Shown: positions 45,556 to 54,138, counted from the first letter of the stretch. The stretch is 64,000 nucleotides of DNA from Mycolicibacterium gadium (GCF_010728925.1 NZ_AP022608.1:1674001-1738000), one strand, 5' to 3'. Translations and numbers: made by a program. Notes: a model not told the origin generated them from the sequence alone.

Positions 45556-46113
45556 ATGTCGCGAGATGAAGTGTGGTCGAAACCCGCCGCGATGGCGATC
45601 CCCAAAGAGGGCTACTTCGAGTTGGAGCGAGGCCGCTACGGCCCCACCTACCCCCGCACCCCGGCCTGTTACGGCTTCTCGATCATCGCGAAGGTGAAAG
45701 AAGGCCGCGAAGAGACGGTGCGGGCCTACGGCAAGACAATCGAGGAGACGATCGCGGCCAGCCCGGACGCCTTGGCGCCGCTGCGTCTGCACTACCTCCG
45801 CTGGGTACTGTTCGACGTCGGGTCCGGGCTGCACTTTCAATACCAGGGCATCTTCGACACCGATTTCGACAAGTACACCGAGGACGCCGTCGCGCTGTTC
45901 AGTGCGACCGGTATCACGACCGTATTCACGAATCTCGAAGGCTTCCCAGAGGACTGGAAGGAAAACCCGGAAGCGTTTGTGAAGTTCGTCCGCGAGCACC
46001 AATGCCCCAGCTTCCTGGAGTACGGCGAGTACCCATACGTCACCGCCGACGAGATCAAGAAGGCGCTGAGACTGAAGGCCGCCTTCTCGACCATGCTCGA
46101 CCAGATGCAATGA
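45556..46113 (+). CDS. DyP-cassette protein 1, unknown function (ferredoxin-like fold candidate)
   Basis: This 185-residue soluble protein is not recognised. The middle reads ACYGFSIIAKVKEGREETVRAYGKTIEETIAAS...LRLHYLRWVLFDVGSGLHFQYQGIFDTDFDKYTEDAVALFSATGITTVFTNLEGFPEDW, a strand-helix-strand pattern like the ferredoxin-type fold of which DyP peroxidases are themselves made. ATG 45556 is the likely start. It is 1 bp before the DyP ATG, so tight co-expression is expected. It may be a partner or substrate-delivery protein, but that is conjecture. Confidence 0.75.
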   Translation: MSRDEVWSKPAAMAIPKEGYFELERGRYGPTYPRTPACYGFSIIAKVKEGREETVRAYGKTIEETIAASPDALAPLRLHYLRWVLFDVGSGLHFQYQGIFDTDFDKYTEDAVALFSATGITTVFTNLEGFPEDWKENPEAFVKFVREHQCPSFLEYGEYPYVTADEIKKALRLKAAFSTMLDQMQ

Positions 46114-46114
46114 G

Positions 46115-47434
46115 ATGCTCGAGCTCGACGACATCCAGCACATCCTGCTCACCAGAACGCCGGCCATCACCGGGCGGTACGAGTTCCTGACATTCGATAC
46201 GCCCACGGGCGGAAGGACGTGGCTTTCGGAGCTTCTACCCACGACCCAGTCGGCCACCGACGCCGTCGCCACGATGGACGAGTCGGATCGTTGGGTAACG
46301 TTGGCCTTCACCTGCAACGGTCTTCGTGCGCTGGGGGTGTCCGAAGAATCGCTGGCGACCTTCCCCGAAGAGTTTCGCGAAGGGATGGCTGCGCGCGCCG
46401 ACATCCTCGGCGACACCGGAACCGCGGCGCCCGAGCACTGGCTCGGCGGTTTGGCGGGCGACGACCTGCACGCGATTGCAATTCTGTTCTCCCGCAACGA
46501 CGAGCAGTACCACCGTTCCATCGCCGAACACGACAAGTTGCTCGCCCGCACCGACGGTGTGAGGTCACTGTCGTATCTGGACCTCAATGCGACACCGCCG
46601 TTCAACTACGCCCACGATCACTTCGGTTTCCGGGACCGCTTATCCCAGCCGGTGATGAAGGGGTCCGGCGAAGAACCGACCCCCGGATCCGGTGCTGCAC
46701 TCGAACCGGGCGAGTTCATTCTCGGGTATCCCGACGAGAACGGACCGGTGGCGAACCTCCCTGAGCCGCAGGAATTGTCACGTAACGGCAGCTACATGGC
46801 TTACCGCCGGCTACAGGAACACGTCGCGCAGTTCCGCGACTACCTGCGTGAGAACGCCGAGACGCCTGACGAGCAGGAACTACTCGCGGCGAAGTTCATG
46901 GGCCGCTGGCGCAGTGGCGCACCATTGGTCTTGGCGCCTGACAGGGATGATCCAGAGCTCGGGGCAGATCCGATGCGCAACAACGACTTCAACTTCAAAG
47001 AGATGGATCCGTTCGGCTATGCGTGCCCGTTGGGATCTCACGCCAGGCGGCTGAATCCGCGCGACACGGCCCACTACATGAACCGTCGGCGCATGATCCG
47101 TCGCGGTGCCACCTATGGGCCGGCGCTACCGGAGGGTGTGCCCGACGACGGCATCGACCGCGGCATCGCGGCCTTCATCATCTGCGCCGACCTTGTCCGG
47201 CAATTCGAGTTCGCACAGAACGTCTGGATCAACGACAAGACATTCCACGAGCTCGGCAACGAGCACGATCCCATCTGCGGCACCCAGGACGGCACCCTGG
47301 ACTTCACCGTCCCAAAGCGCCCGATCCGCAAGGTGCACAAGGGCATCCCAGCCTTCACCACGCTTCGCGGCGGCGCGTACTTCTTCCTGCCCGGGATGAA
47401 CGCGATGCGCTACCTGGCCTCGCTCGGCGATTAG
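46115..47434 (+). CDS. Dye-decolourising (DyP-type) haem peroxidase
   Basis: This 439-residue cytoplasmic protein has the proximal haem ligand His309 in PLGSHARRLNPRD, the distal arginine in RRRMIRRGATYGP, and the GxxDG-type distal loop as FGFRDRLSQP (Asp174 present, but Gly175 replaced by Arg). DyPs oxidise dyes and lignin-like compounds with hydrogen peroxide. No Tat signal is seen, and there is no encapsulin gene beside it. It is the centre of a three-gene cassette. Confidence 0.92.
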   Translation: MLELDDIQHILLTRTPAITGRYEFLTFDTPTGGRTWLSELLPTTQSATDAVATMDESDRWVTLAFTCNGLRALGVSEESLATFPEEFREGMAARADILGDTGTAAPEHWLGGLAGDDLHAIAILFSRNDEQYHRSIAEHDKLLARTDGVRSLSYLDLNATPPFNYAHDHFGFRDRLSQPVMKGSGEEPTPGSGAALEPGEFILGYPDENGPVANLPEPQELSRNGSYMAYRRLQEHVAQFRDYLRENAETPDEQELLAAKFMGRWRSGAPLVLAPDRDDPELGADPMRNNDFNFKEMDPFGYACPLGSHARRLNPRDTAHYMNRRRMIRRGATYGPALPEGVPDDGIDRGIAAFIICADLVRQFEFAQNVWINDKTFHELGNEHDPICGTQDGTLDFTVPKRPIRKVHKGIPAFTTLRGGAYFFLPGMNAMRYLASLGD

Positions 47435-47444
47435 GAGGAACACC

Positions 47445-48446
47445 GTGCGCGCTCGCACCTACAACCAGAGTCACATTCCGCGACCGCATTCCGGCGGGCG
47501 CCGCGTCAGCATCTACTGGACGTGGAGCTACCCCTGGGAATCGCAGCGGGATCCGGCCGTCATCGAGAACCGCTTCTCCACCATTACCGAAGTGCGCAAC
47601 GTCGCGTGGCCCGCCTATGAGACGCCGGAGTACGACGCAACGAACTTCTTACAGGGCATCGCCGGAACCCTCGAGCTGTTCCACCGTTCCACACTGGATT
47701 TCCAGGCGCTGGCCGAGGAGGCGACCGGCCATCCCGTTGCCGTGTTCCAGCGCATCGATCAGGCGGGATACAAACTGCCGATCGACGAGCGGATCCTGGA
47801 CGACACCGACACGTTGATGGTGTTCGGCCTCGACCATCTGCTCTCCGAACAGGAGGCCGCCCCGGAGGAGATCGCCGCGATCTCCGAGTGGCTCAAGCGC
47901 GAAGGCACCTGCCTGTTGCTGGCACCCCATCACGACGTGGGCTTCACCGACGATTACGTCCAGCGACAGGTCGAGTACGAACACCACGGCGACCGCCTCG
48001 TGCCGCGACAGCAACGGTTCGGCCAGTACACGCGCTCATTGATGACGGCGCTCGACGTGCCCGTGCACAACAAGTGGGGACTGCGGCCCGCGGTTGTCGA
48101 AGGCACGAAGGAGATCGCGCCGTTGACGGGAAATCTCGATCTCGACGCGGCGCGACTGCTCGACAATGTCACCACGTTCAATTTCCACCCCCATCTGCCG
48201 CACTACGAGCTCACCGCGCCGGAGGGAGACAACTTGCGCGTCCTGGGACGCCAGCGCGTCGACCCCGACCGGCCGCATCCCTTTACGGCGGAGGGCAACA
48301 CCGATTTCAACGCGTTGATCTGGATGCCGCCCACGGGCACACGATCCGGCGACATCGTGCTCATCGACTCCACGCACTTCACCACGCTGTTCGGCGGCAC
48401 CGACAGCCTGCGCAATCTCTGGCACAACTTGGCCACCATGAAATAG
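47445..48446 (+). CDS. DyP-cassette protein 3, unknown function
   Basis: This 333-residue soluble protein starts RARTYNQSHIPRPHSGGRRVSIYWTWSYPWESQRDPAVIENRFSTITEVRN. The middle DTDTLMVFGLDHLLSEQEAAPEEIAAISEWLKREGTCLLLAPHHDVGFTDD has the layout of a class I glutamine-amidotransferase-like flavodoxin fold (as in DUF4350-type domains), with no obvious Cys nucleophile. I do not recognise the family. GTG 47445 follows a strong AGGAGG at 5-6 bp, 10 bp after the DyP stop, so the cassette is one operon. Confidence 0.75.
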   Translation: MRARTYNQSHIPRPHSGGRRVSIYWTWSYPWESQRDPAVIENRFSTITEVRNVAWPAYETPEYDATNFLQGIAGTLELFHRSTLDFQALAEEATGHPVAVFQRIDQAGYKLPIDERILDDTDTLMVFGLDHLLSEQEAAPEEIAAISEWLKREGTCLLLAPHHDVGFTDDYVQRQVEYEHHGDRLVPRQQRFGQYTRSLMTALDVPVHNKWGLRPAVVEGTKEIAPLTGNLDLDAARLLDNVTTFNFHPHLPHYELTAPEGDNLRVLGRQRVDPDRPHPFTAEGNTDFNALIWMPPTGTRSGDIVLIDSTHFTTLFGGTDSLRNLWHNLATMK

Positions 48447-48462
48447 CTCGCATGCCCCAGGC

Positions 48463-49356
48463 TCATTCTCGGGCCTCGGTTCGACGCAAGACGTTCTCCG
48501 CATGCCGCATCAGCGCCGCGTCGACGAGTCGTCCGTCGCGACCTATCGCGCCGATACCGCCGGCTTCGGCACGCCGGTAGTCGGCCACAATGGCGCGGGC
48601 TGCCGCGAGTTCCTCGACTGTCGGGGTGAAGATCTCGTTCGCGAGGACCACCTGTGCCGGGTGGATCGCCCACTTGCCGTCGTATCCGAGCAGGCTCGCC
48701 CGCTGCGCTTCGCGCCGGTAGCCGTCCTCGTCCCGATAGCCCGGATAGGGCGCGTCGATCGCGTAGACGCCTGCCGCGCGCGCCGCCGCGAGCACCTGTA
48801 CCCGTACGGCATGCCAGTAGTCGCCCGGATAGTCACCGGCCGGTCCGAAGTTGCCGTCGACTCGTGCCCGCAATGACGCCGACAGATCCCCCGCCCCGAA
48901 GATCACCGCTTCCACCCGAGGGCTGGCACGCGCGATCTCCGCCGCATTCAGCAGCCCTTCGGCCTCCTCGATGAGCACCTCCACCGCGATCGGACGCGAC
49001 AGGCCAAGCTTTGCCTCCAATTGGGTGAGCAGGACGTCGACCCACCAAACATCTCGTGCAGTCAGCGCTTTCGGGAGGATGATGACGTCGAGCGCGTCCC
49101 GGGCCCCGGTGACGACCTCGATGATGTCGTCGTGGCACCACTGAGTGTCCAGACCGTTGATCCGCACCGCCCGGACGGTGGTGCCCCAGTCCAGACCGGT
49201 CAGCGCCGCGACGGCCGTCGCGCGGGCCGATTCCTTCACGGACGGTGCGCACGCGTCCTCGAGGTCGAGAAACACCAGATCGGCACCGCTGCGCGCGGCC
49301 TTCTCGCACATGTGCGCATCGCTCGCCGGCGTCGCCAACTCGCTTCGGCGGGGCAT
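48463..49356 (-). CDS. CoA ester lyase, HpcH/HpaI-aldolase/CitE family
   Basis: This 297-residue TIM-barrel protein starts PRRSELATPASDAHMCEKAARSGADLVFLDLEDACAPSVKESAR (metal-binding Glu-Asp), with VRAVRINGLDTQWCHDDI (Arg), LPKA, VEVLIEEAEGLLNAAEIARAS (Glu) and AVIFGAGDLSASL (Asp). It cleaves or forms a beta-hydroxyacyl-CoA such as citramalyl- or malyl-CoA. It overlaps the CoA-transferase stop by ATGA and is the last gene of the six-gene minus-strand operon. Confidence 0.92.
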   Translation of the reverse strand: MPRRSELATPASDAHMCEKAARSGADLVFLDLEDACAPSVKESARATAVAALTGLDWGTTVRAVRINGLDTQWCHDDIIEVVTGARDALDVIILPKALTARDVWWVDVLLTQLEAKLGLSRPIAVEVLIEEAEGLLNAAEIARASPRVEAVIFGAGDLSASLRARVDGNFGPAGDYPGDYWHAVRVQVLAAARAAGVYAIDAPYPGYRDEDGYRREAQRASLLGYDGKWAIHPAQVVLANEIFTPTVEELAAARAIVADYRRAEAGGIGAIGRDGRLVDAALMRHAENVLRRTEARE

Positions 49357-50564
49357 CAGATCGTCCCCGCGGAGCGCAGGTCCGCAAGCCGGTCGCCGTC
49401 GAGCCCGAGTAGGTCTCGGTAGACCGCGTCGTTGTCGGCACCCAGCGCCCGGCCGAGATGGTCGATGCGGCCCGGCGTTTCGCTCAACCTGGCGACTGGC
49501 GCCTGTACGGTCATCTCCCCCAGATCCGGATCGTCAACCGACACAAAAACTCCCCTTGCCCGTAGATGTTCGTCGGCCAGTAGTTGCGCCGCATCGTAGA
49601 CCGGCGCCGCCGCAACGTCTTCGGCGAGAAACACCTTCATCGCGTCGGCGAGTGTGCGTTCGCATATCCAGGCGGCGACAAGGGCGTCGATCTCGTCGGC
49701 CCTGGCCTGGCGTGGGATCGGGTCGACGTACTCGGGCCGGTTCGCGAGATCGGGGCGGTCGATGGCGCGGTAGAGACGGGCGGCGATGCTGGACGACGCA
49801 CTCGAAATCGCGATCCACTTGTCGTCCGACGTCCGATACGCGTTGCGGGGCGCGCTCGCATCAGCGCGGTTGCCCGTGCGGCCCTGGATCTGGCCGAGCT
49901 GGTCGTAGGCCAGCGTGGCCTGTTCGACGAGGCGGGCCAACGGTTCGACGAGGCTGACGTCGACCAGTTGACCACCGCCACCGTGGACGTCGCGGTGATA
50001 CAGCGCCGCCAGCACGGCGTAGGTGGCCGACTGCGCTGCGACGCCGTCGGCGAGCATGAAGGGCGGCAGGGTCGGCGGACCGTCGGCCTGCCCGCAGACA
50101 TGGGCGAATCCGCTCATCGCCTCGGCGAGGGTGCCGAAGCCGGGGCGGTCGCTGGCGGGACCGCCGAGGCCGTAACCCGTCACGTGGAGGACCACCAGGT
50201 TCGGGTGCCGTTCGTGCAGCGCCTCGTAGTCCAGCCCCCAGCGGGCCAGAGTGCTGGGCCGGGTGTTGACGACGAAGACGTCGCTTTGTGCCAGCAGCCC
50301 GTGCAATAGCTCTCGGCCGTCCTCGGTGCGAAGGTCGAGAGTGACGCATTTCTTGTTGCGGCTCACGCTTTTCCAGACCAGCCCGATGTCGTCGCGCCGC
50401 ACGCCCCAGGTGCGTAGCGGATCACCGACTCCGGGCTGTTCGACCTTGATGACGTCGGCGCCGAATTCGCCGAGTGCGGTCGCTACCAGCGGGCCCGCCG
50501 CGAGTGTCGCGGCGTCGACCACCCGCAAACCCGACAGCGGCAGTGCGCTCGCCGGGGTTCTCAT
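49356..50564 (-). CDS. CaiB/BaiF-type family III CoA transferase
   Basis: This 402-residue protein begins PLSGLRVVDAATLAAGPLVATALGEFGADVIKVEQPGVGDPLRTWGV and has KCVTLDLRTEDGRELLHGLLAQSDVFVVNTRPSTLARWGLDYE, the catalytic-Asp region GPASDRPGFGTLAEAMSGFAHV and GQLVDVSLVEPLARLVEQ. Catalysis would pass through an aspartyl-CoA. It is coupled by ATGA on both sides (111-aa protein and CitE-like lyase). With the lyase it could interconvert hydroxy-dicarboxylic-acid CoA esters, in the manner of the itaconate/citramalate or propionate routes. Confidence 0.93.
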   Translation of the reverse strand: MRTPASALPLSGLRVVDAATLAAGPLVATALGEFGADVIKVEQPGVGDPLRTWGVRRDDIGLVWKSVSRNKKCVTLDLRTEDGRELLHGLLAQSDVFVVNTRPSTLARWGLDYEALHERHPNLVVLHVTGYGLGGPASDRPGFGTLAEAMSGFAHVCGQADGPPTLPPFMLADGVAAQSATYAVLAALYHRDVHGGGGQLVDVSLVEPLARLVEQATLAYDQLGQIQGRTGNRADASAPRNAYRTSDDKWIAISSASSSIAARLYRAIDRPDLANRPEYVDPIPRQARADEIDALVAAWICERTLADAMKVFLAEDVAAAPVYDAAQLLADEHLRARGVFVSVDDPDLGEMTVQAPVARLSETPGRIDHLGRALGADNDAVYRDLLGLDGDRLADLRSAGTI

Positions 50565-50896
50565 AGCGCCGGTTCGGTGACCATCTCGAAGAAGGCCGCA
50601 CCGGAGTCGGGGATGCGGTTCTGCTTGAAGATGTTCACCGCATACGACACCAGGATCATCGAGAACAGCATGTTCATCAGGCGCTTGGCCGCAGAGTCGA
50701 GGTTGTTGACGTCGAGCCCGTCGAGGTAGGCGATGGCCCGCTCGGCATGCGGGGCAATCCCGTCGTAGAACGCCACCAACTCGTCGTAGGGCCGGTCCAG
50801 CCGTGCCGCATAGCGCTCGGCCCGGGTGGGCAGCGACCACGCGTCGACCCATTGCTCCAGCTCCGAAAACCCCTCGGGCAGTTGATGTTCCGTCAT
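50561..50896 (-). CDS. Small conserved protein embedded in the Rieske operon
   Basis: This 111-residue acidic helical protein (EGFSELEQWVDAWSLPTRAERYAARLDRPYDELVAFYDGIAPHAERAIAYLDGLD) has a hydrophobic LMNMLFSMILVSYAVNIFKQN helix near the C-terminus. I do not recognise a family. It is translationally coupled by ATGA to both the Rieske oxygenase gene and the CoA transferase gene, so it probably helps the oxygenase or its substrate. It is too short for an enzyme subunit of the usual beta type and has no iron motif. Confidence 0.8.
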   Translation of the reverse strand: MTEHQLPEGFSELEQWVDAWSLPTRAERYAARLDRPYDELVAFYDGIAPHAERAIAYLDGLDVNNLDSAAKRLMNMLFSMILVSYAVNIFKQNRIPDSGAAFFEMVTEPAL

Positions 50897-52194
50897 GACC
50901 TTTGCTCCTCACCGGACTGATAGGCCGCGACGGTGTCGCGGATGACCCTGTGGAACTGCCGGATCAGCAGCTCCTGGTCGGAGAGGTGGAAGGTGGTCTG
51001 CGCACGGGTCTTCAGCGCAGAATGGGTGGCCTCGATGGTGTTGACGTCCTGCATCGCGAACTCGATGGTGCTGTCGACCACCACTTCCTGCGCCAGGCGC
51101 TCGTGGGCGTTGGCGGGCGGCACGAAATACATGTCGATCTCGTAGATGTGGGTGTCGACTGTCTCGGGCCAGTACGTGTAAGTGATGTAGTAGTTGCGCG
51201 CCCAGATCTGGATCGAGATGTTCGGGAACACCCAGAACTGGTCATTGCCCCACGACGCGATCTCACCGCGGTTGAGGAAGCCGGGCAACGGCCCGATATC
51301 GGGCACGTCGTCGGGCCCGAAAAGCCCTGCGCGGAAGAGCTTGTACACCCATCGCTGATCCTGGCGCGGCTCACCGGCACTTCCCGGTGCGCGCGGCGGA
51401 AGGATCGGCGGGCCTGGCACGGAAGTGAGCATGTGCGGCCGAAACAGGTCGTAATGGTAGGAGTCGACCGGCGGTACCATCTTCTCGGCCTTCGACACGT
51501 CCGGGTCGATGAACCGGCCGTGCACGTACGGCGGGTGGTACCACTCGCATACGGAGTCGACGGCCAGTTTCCAGTTGCCCTTGATCTGCGTGGAGAACCC
51601 GTAGTGCTGCGTCATGAGGTGAAACGGATACGTCTCCATTCCCAGCAGACCGTCACCGAGGAAGGTGCGCAGCGGCACCGGATCGTCGGCGAGGTTGACG
51701 AAGATGAAACCGGCCCACACTTCGCAATGCACGGGCGGCATGCGGAGTTTCGACTTGTCGAGGTCGAAAAACTCTTCTTCGTTGGTGATGTGGTTGACGA
51801 CGCCGTTGAGCCCGTACCGCCAGCCGTGATACTTGCAGGCGAAGGCGCGGCAAGTGCCCGATGACTCCTCGGCCGGATGTTCCTGCCAGACCACCTTGTT
51901 GCCCCGGTGCGCGCAGACGTTGTGGAAGGCGTAGACGTTGTCGTCGAGATCGCGGGTGATGACGATCGATGCCAGTCGGCCGGGCAGCTCGCGAGTGAAA
52001 TAGGAACCCTTGCGCGGTAGGCGTTCCACGCGTCCGACGCACAACCAGCTGCGCTCGAACACGGCCTTGCGCTCGGCGGCGAAGAACTCCTCGGAAATGG
52101 AGTCCTCGTAGTTCACCGGGCCGGTGCCCAGTTCGGGGTACTCCGGGGTGAACTTTCCGCGTCCGGTGGCGAGCTTCTGTTGGATGCCGGTCAT
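50893..52194 (-). CDS. Rieske non-haem iron aromatic-ring-hydroxylating oxygenase, alpha subunit
   Basis: This 433-residue protein has a Rieske [2Fe-2S] domain with Cys94/His96 (NVCAHRG) and Cys120/His123 (FACKYHGW), then a catalytic domain with the mononuclear-iron region VDSVCEWYHPPYVHG and a C-terminal ligand-binding helical layer. It adds oxygen to a hydrophobic substrate with electrons from a reductase not present here. ATG 52194 overlaps the hydratase stop. The substrate is unknown; the presence of CoA enzymes in the operon points to lipid, steroid or terpenoid-like compounds. Confidence 0.94.
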   Translation of the reverse strand: MTGIQQKLATGRGKFTPEYPELGTGPVNYEDSISEEFFAAERKAVFERSWLCVGRVERLPRKGSYFTRELPGRLASIVITRDLDDNVYAFHNVCAHRGNKVVWQEHPAEESSGTCRAFACKYHGWRYGLNGVVNHITNEEEFFDLDKSKLRMPPVHCEVWAGFIFVNLADDPVPLRTFLGDGLLGMETYPFHLMTQHYGFSTQIKGNWKLAVDSVCEWYHPPYVHGRFIDPDVSKAEKMVPPVDSYHYDLFRPHMLTSVPGPPILPPRAPGSAGEPRQDQRWVYKLFRAGLFGPDDVPDIGPLPGFLNRGEIASWGNDQFWVFPNISIQIWARNYYITYTYWPETVDTHIYEIDMYFVPPANAHERLAQEVVVDSTIEFAMQDVNTIEATHSALKTRAQTTFHLSDQELLIRQFHRVIRDTVAAYQSGEEQRS

Positions 52195-53078
52195 GAGGTG
52201 ACTCCTTGGCTGAGCTGTTTTCCGTTGGACCAGGGCTGCTGGTCCCACGGTCGGTCGAGCGGTTCCATCTCTCCTCCGAATGGGAAAAACACCCGCTGGG
52301 CATAGGTTTCGCGGCCCAGGCCGTGGCCGAGCTCGTTGACGAACGCGCGCTTGAGCGGATTGGTGAAGAGCTGACGTGTGTACCGCAGCGTCAGCGGCGG
52401 CCGCTTGATGAGTTCCCGGGCGTGCTCCCAGGCGCGGTCGAGCACCTTGTCCTTCGGGAGCACCTCGTTGACCACACCCCACTCCTTGGCCTCCTGCGCG
52501 CTGAGCTTCTGCCCCGTCAGCAAGAAATAGCGTGCGCGGTTGTGCCCGGCGAGGACGCTCCAGATCACGTGCTGGCCGTCCCCGGGCACCTGGCCGCGCG
52601 GGAAGTGCGACGCATCCTGGAAGTAGGTGTCCTCGGAGGCCAGCACGATGTCACCCATGATCGGCACTTCGGAGTGCATGTTGCAGGGGCCGTTGACGGC
52701 GCTGATCATCGGGACGTCTACGTCGAGCACGTTGAAGATGAGATGCCTGGCATACCACGCCTTCTCGTCGAGCTTGTGCGTGCCCCGGTCGCCGGGCATC
52801 GCCTGGTACACGGGCTCGTCGGGTGGTTCACCGTTGGGCAGTCGGCCCCAGTTGGCGTTGTAGTTGTCGCCGGTTCCGGTGTGAATGAGCACCTTGATCT
52901 CGCGGTCGCCGGCGATGTCGGCGAAGGCATCCGACATTTCGTCGTGGGCTTTCCAGCTCCATACCAGGCTGTCGCCGTCGGTGTGGCACTGCATGAACAG
53001 GATGCCGTCGTCGGTCAGTTCGAACTTGTAGTTGGCGTAGCTGTTCTGGTACTCGCTGAATCTCGATCTCTTGGTCAT
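52191..53078 (-). CDS. Enoyl-CoA hydratase/isomerase (crotonase) family protein
   Basis: This 295-residue crotonase-fold protein shows VLIHTGTGDNYNANWG, VDVPMISAVNGPCNMHSEVPIMGDIVLASEDTYFQDASH and GVVNEVLPKDKVLDRAWEHARELI. The usual Gly-Gly-Gly oxyanion turn is CNMHSEVP, so activity may differ from a hydratase (an isomerase, hydrolase or C-C bond-cleaving relative). It is coupled by ATGA to the Rieske gene and follows the LLM gene by 10 bp. Confidence 0.88.
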   Translation of the reverse strand: MTKRSRFSEYQNSYANYKFELTDDGILFMQCHTDGDSLVWSWKAHDEMSDAFADIAGDREIKVLIHTGTGDNYNANWGRLPNGEPPDEPVYQAMPGDRGTHKLDEKAWYARHLIFNVLDVDVPMISAVNGPCNMHSEVPIMGDIVLASEDTYFQDASHFPRGQVPGDGQHVIWSVLAGHNRARYFLLTGQKLSAQEAKEWGVVNEVLPKDKVLDRAWEHARELIKRPPLTLRYTRQLFTNPLKRAFVNELGHGLGRETYAQRVFFPFGGEMEPLDRPWDQQPWSNGKQLSQGVTS

Positions 53079-53088
53079 CGTGCTCCTT

Positions 53089-54102
53089 TCACGACCCCGC
53101 TAGCTGTGCGACGACGGGGGCGAATGACTCGGCGTGGGACTGTCGGACGGTGACGTAATTGACGCCGTGGAATTCTCGGCGCCGCAGCAAGGTTTCGACG
53201 ACGGCGTCGGCGGCGCCGATCAGAACGTTGGGATGGTCGCGCAGGACGTCGGGCGATATCTGCGACTTCTCCGCGATGTGCCGGTAGGTCTCGTCGGCGT
53301 CGTCACCAATCGAGACGAAGAAGGGTGAGCTCTCGATGTCGAGGTCACCGACGCGGGGACCTGCTGCGGCACTGACGTATTCGAAGCGGCGCACGGCTTC
53401 CTCGTCGGGACTGAGTCCGTCGTCATTGCGCGCGGTGAACGCCACCGTGTTGATGCTGACGATGTCGGCCTCCCGACCGGCGTAGGACAGCACCCGCTTG
53501 CCGCCACCGCCGATCATGATCGGCGGGTGGGGTCGCTGAACAGGGCGCGGAGTACCCGCATATCCGGTGACGCTGACGTGTTCGCCGGTGACGTCGAGTT
53601 CTTCGCCTGCGCAGTGCGCCTTGATCAGTTCGATGACCTCTTTGAGTTTCGCGATACGGTGCCCAGGGGTCCCGAATGTCAACCCCATCGCCTCGTATTC
53701 GATTGCGCTCCAACCCGCCCCGATGCCGAGTTCGAGTCGACCGTCCGAGAGCAGGTCGAGCGTCGCGATCTCCTTCGCGAGCACCGCGGGCACGTGGTAG
53801 TCGATGCAGAAGACACGGCAGCCGACGCGCAGCGTCGTCGTGTGGGCGGCCGCGGTGGCGATCGCGGCGATCGGCGCAAGATCCTGGCGCGGCGTCCGCG
53901 CGGCACGTTGTGCCGGGCCGGGTCCAAGGTAATGGTCGGCGAGCGTCAGCGTGGAGTAGCCCAATTGCTCGACCTTGCAGACGAATTGGCGCCACTCGCG
54001 CGCATCGGCTGCATTGTTCGCCTGGACGGCGAAGCGGAACGGCTTTCCGCGCATGGGAGGAGCAGATTCGCCTTGCGCCACGACGCTCAGAATACTCGCC
54101 AT
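53089..54102 (-). CDS. LLM-class flavin/F420-dependent oxidoreductase
   Basis: This 337-residue luciferase-like TIM-barrel protein has PFRFAVQANN, VEQLGYSTLTLADHYLGPG, TTTLRVGCRVFCIDYHVPAVLAKEIATLDLLSDGRLELGIGAGW, EYEAMGLTFGTPGHRIAKLKEVIELIK and PPIMIGGGGKRVLSYAGREADIV. It uses F420 or FMN for oxidation, reduction or dealkylation; mycobacteria mostly use F420. It is the first gene of the six-gene operon, and its promoter shares the 54103-54138 gap with the divergent SDR. Confidence 0.92.
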   Translation of the reverse strand: MASILSVVAQGESAPPMRGKPFRFAVQANNAADAREWRQFVCKVEQLGYSTLTLADHYLGPGPAQRAARTPRQDLAPIAAIATAAAHTTTLRVGCRVFCIDYHVPAVLAKEIATLDLLSDGRLELGIGAGWSAIEYEAMGLTFGTPGHRIAKLKEVIELIKAHCAGEELDVTGEHVSVTGYAGTPRPVQRPHPPIMIGGGGKRVLSYAGREADIVSINTVAFTARNDDGLSPDEEAVRRFEYVSAAAGPRVGDLDIESSPFFVSIGDDADETYRHIAEKSQISPDVLRDHPNVLIGAADAVVETLLRRREFHGVNYVTVRQSHAESFAPVVAQLAGS

Positions 54103-54113
54103 TGCGCAATAAG

Positions 54114-54129
54114 TATACGGTTTTGTATA
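54114..54129. promoter_or_regulatory. Candidate operator between LLM and SDR genes
   Basis: TATAC-N6-GTATA is a perfect 5-bp inverted repeat in an AT-rich 36-bp divergent gap. A TetR gene (54861-55484) lies near and may bind it. The AT-rich TATA boxes could equally be the -10 elements of the two promoters. Confidence 0.4.
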
Positions 54130-54138
54130 TTTTACCTC

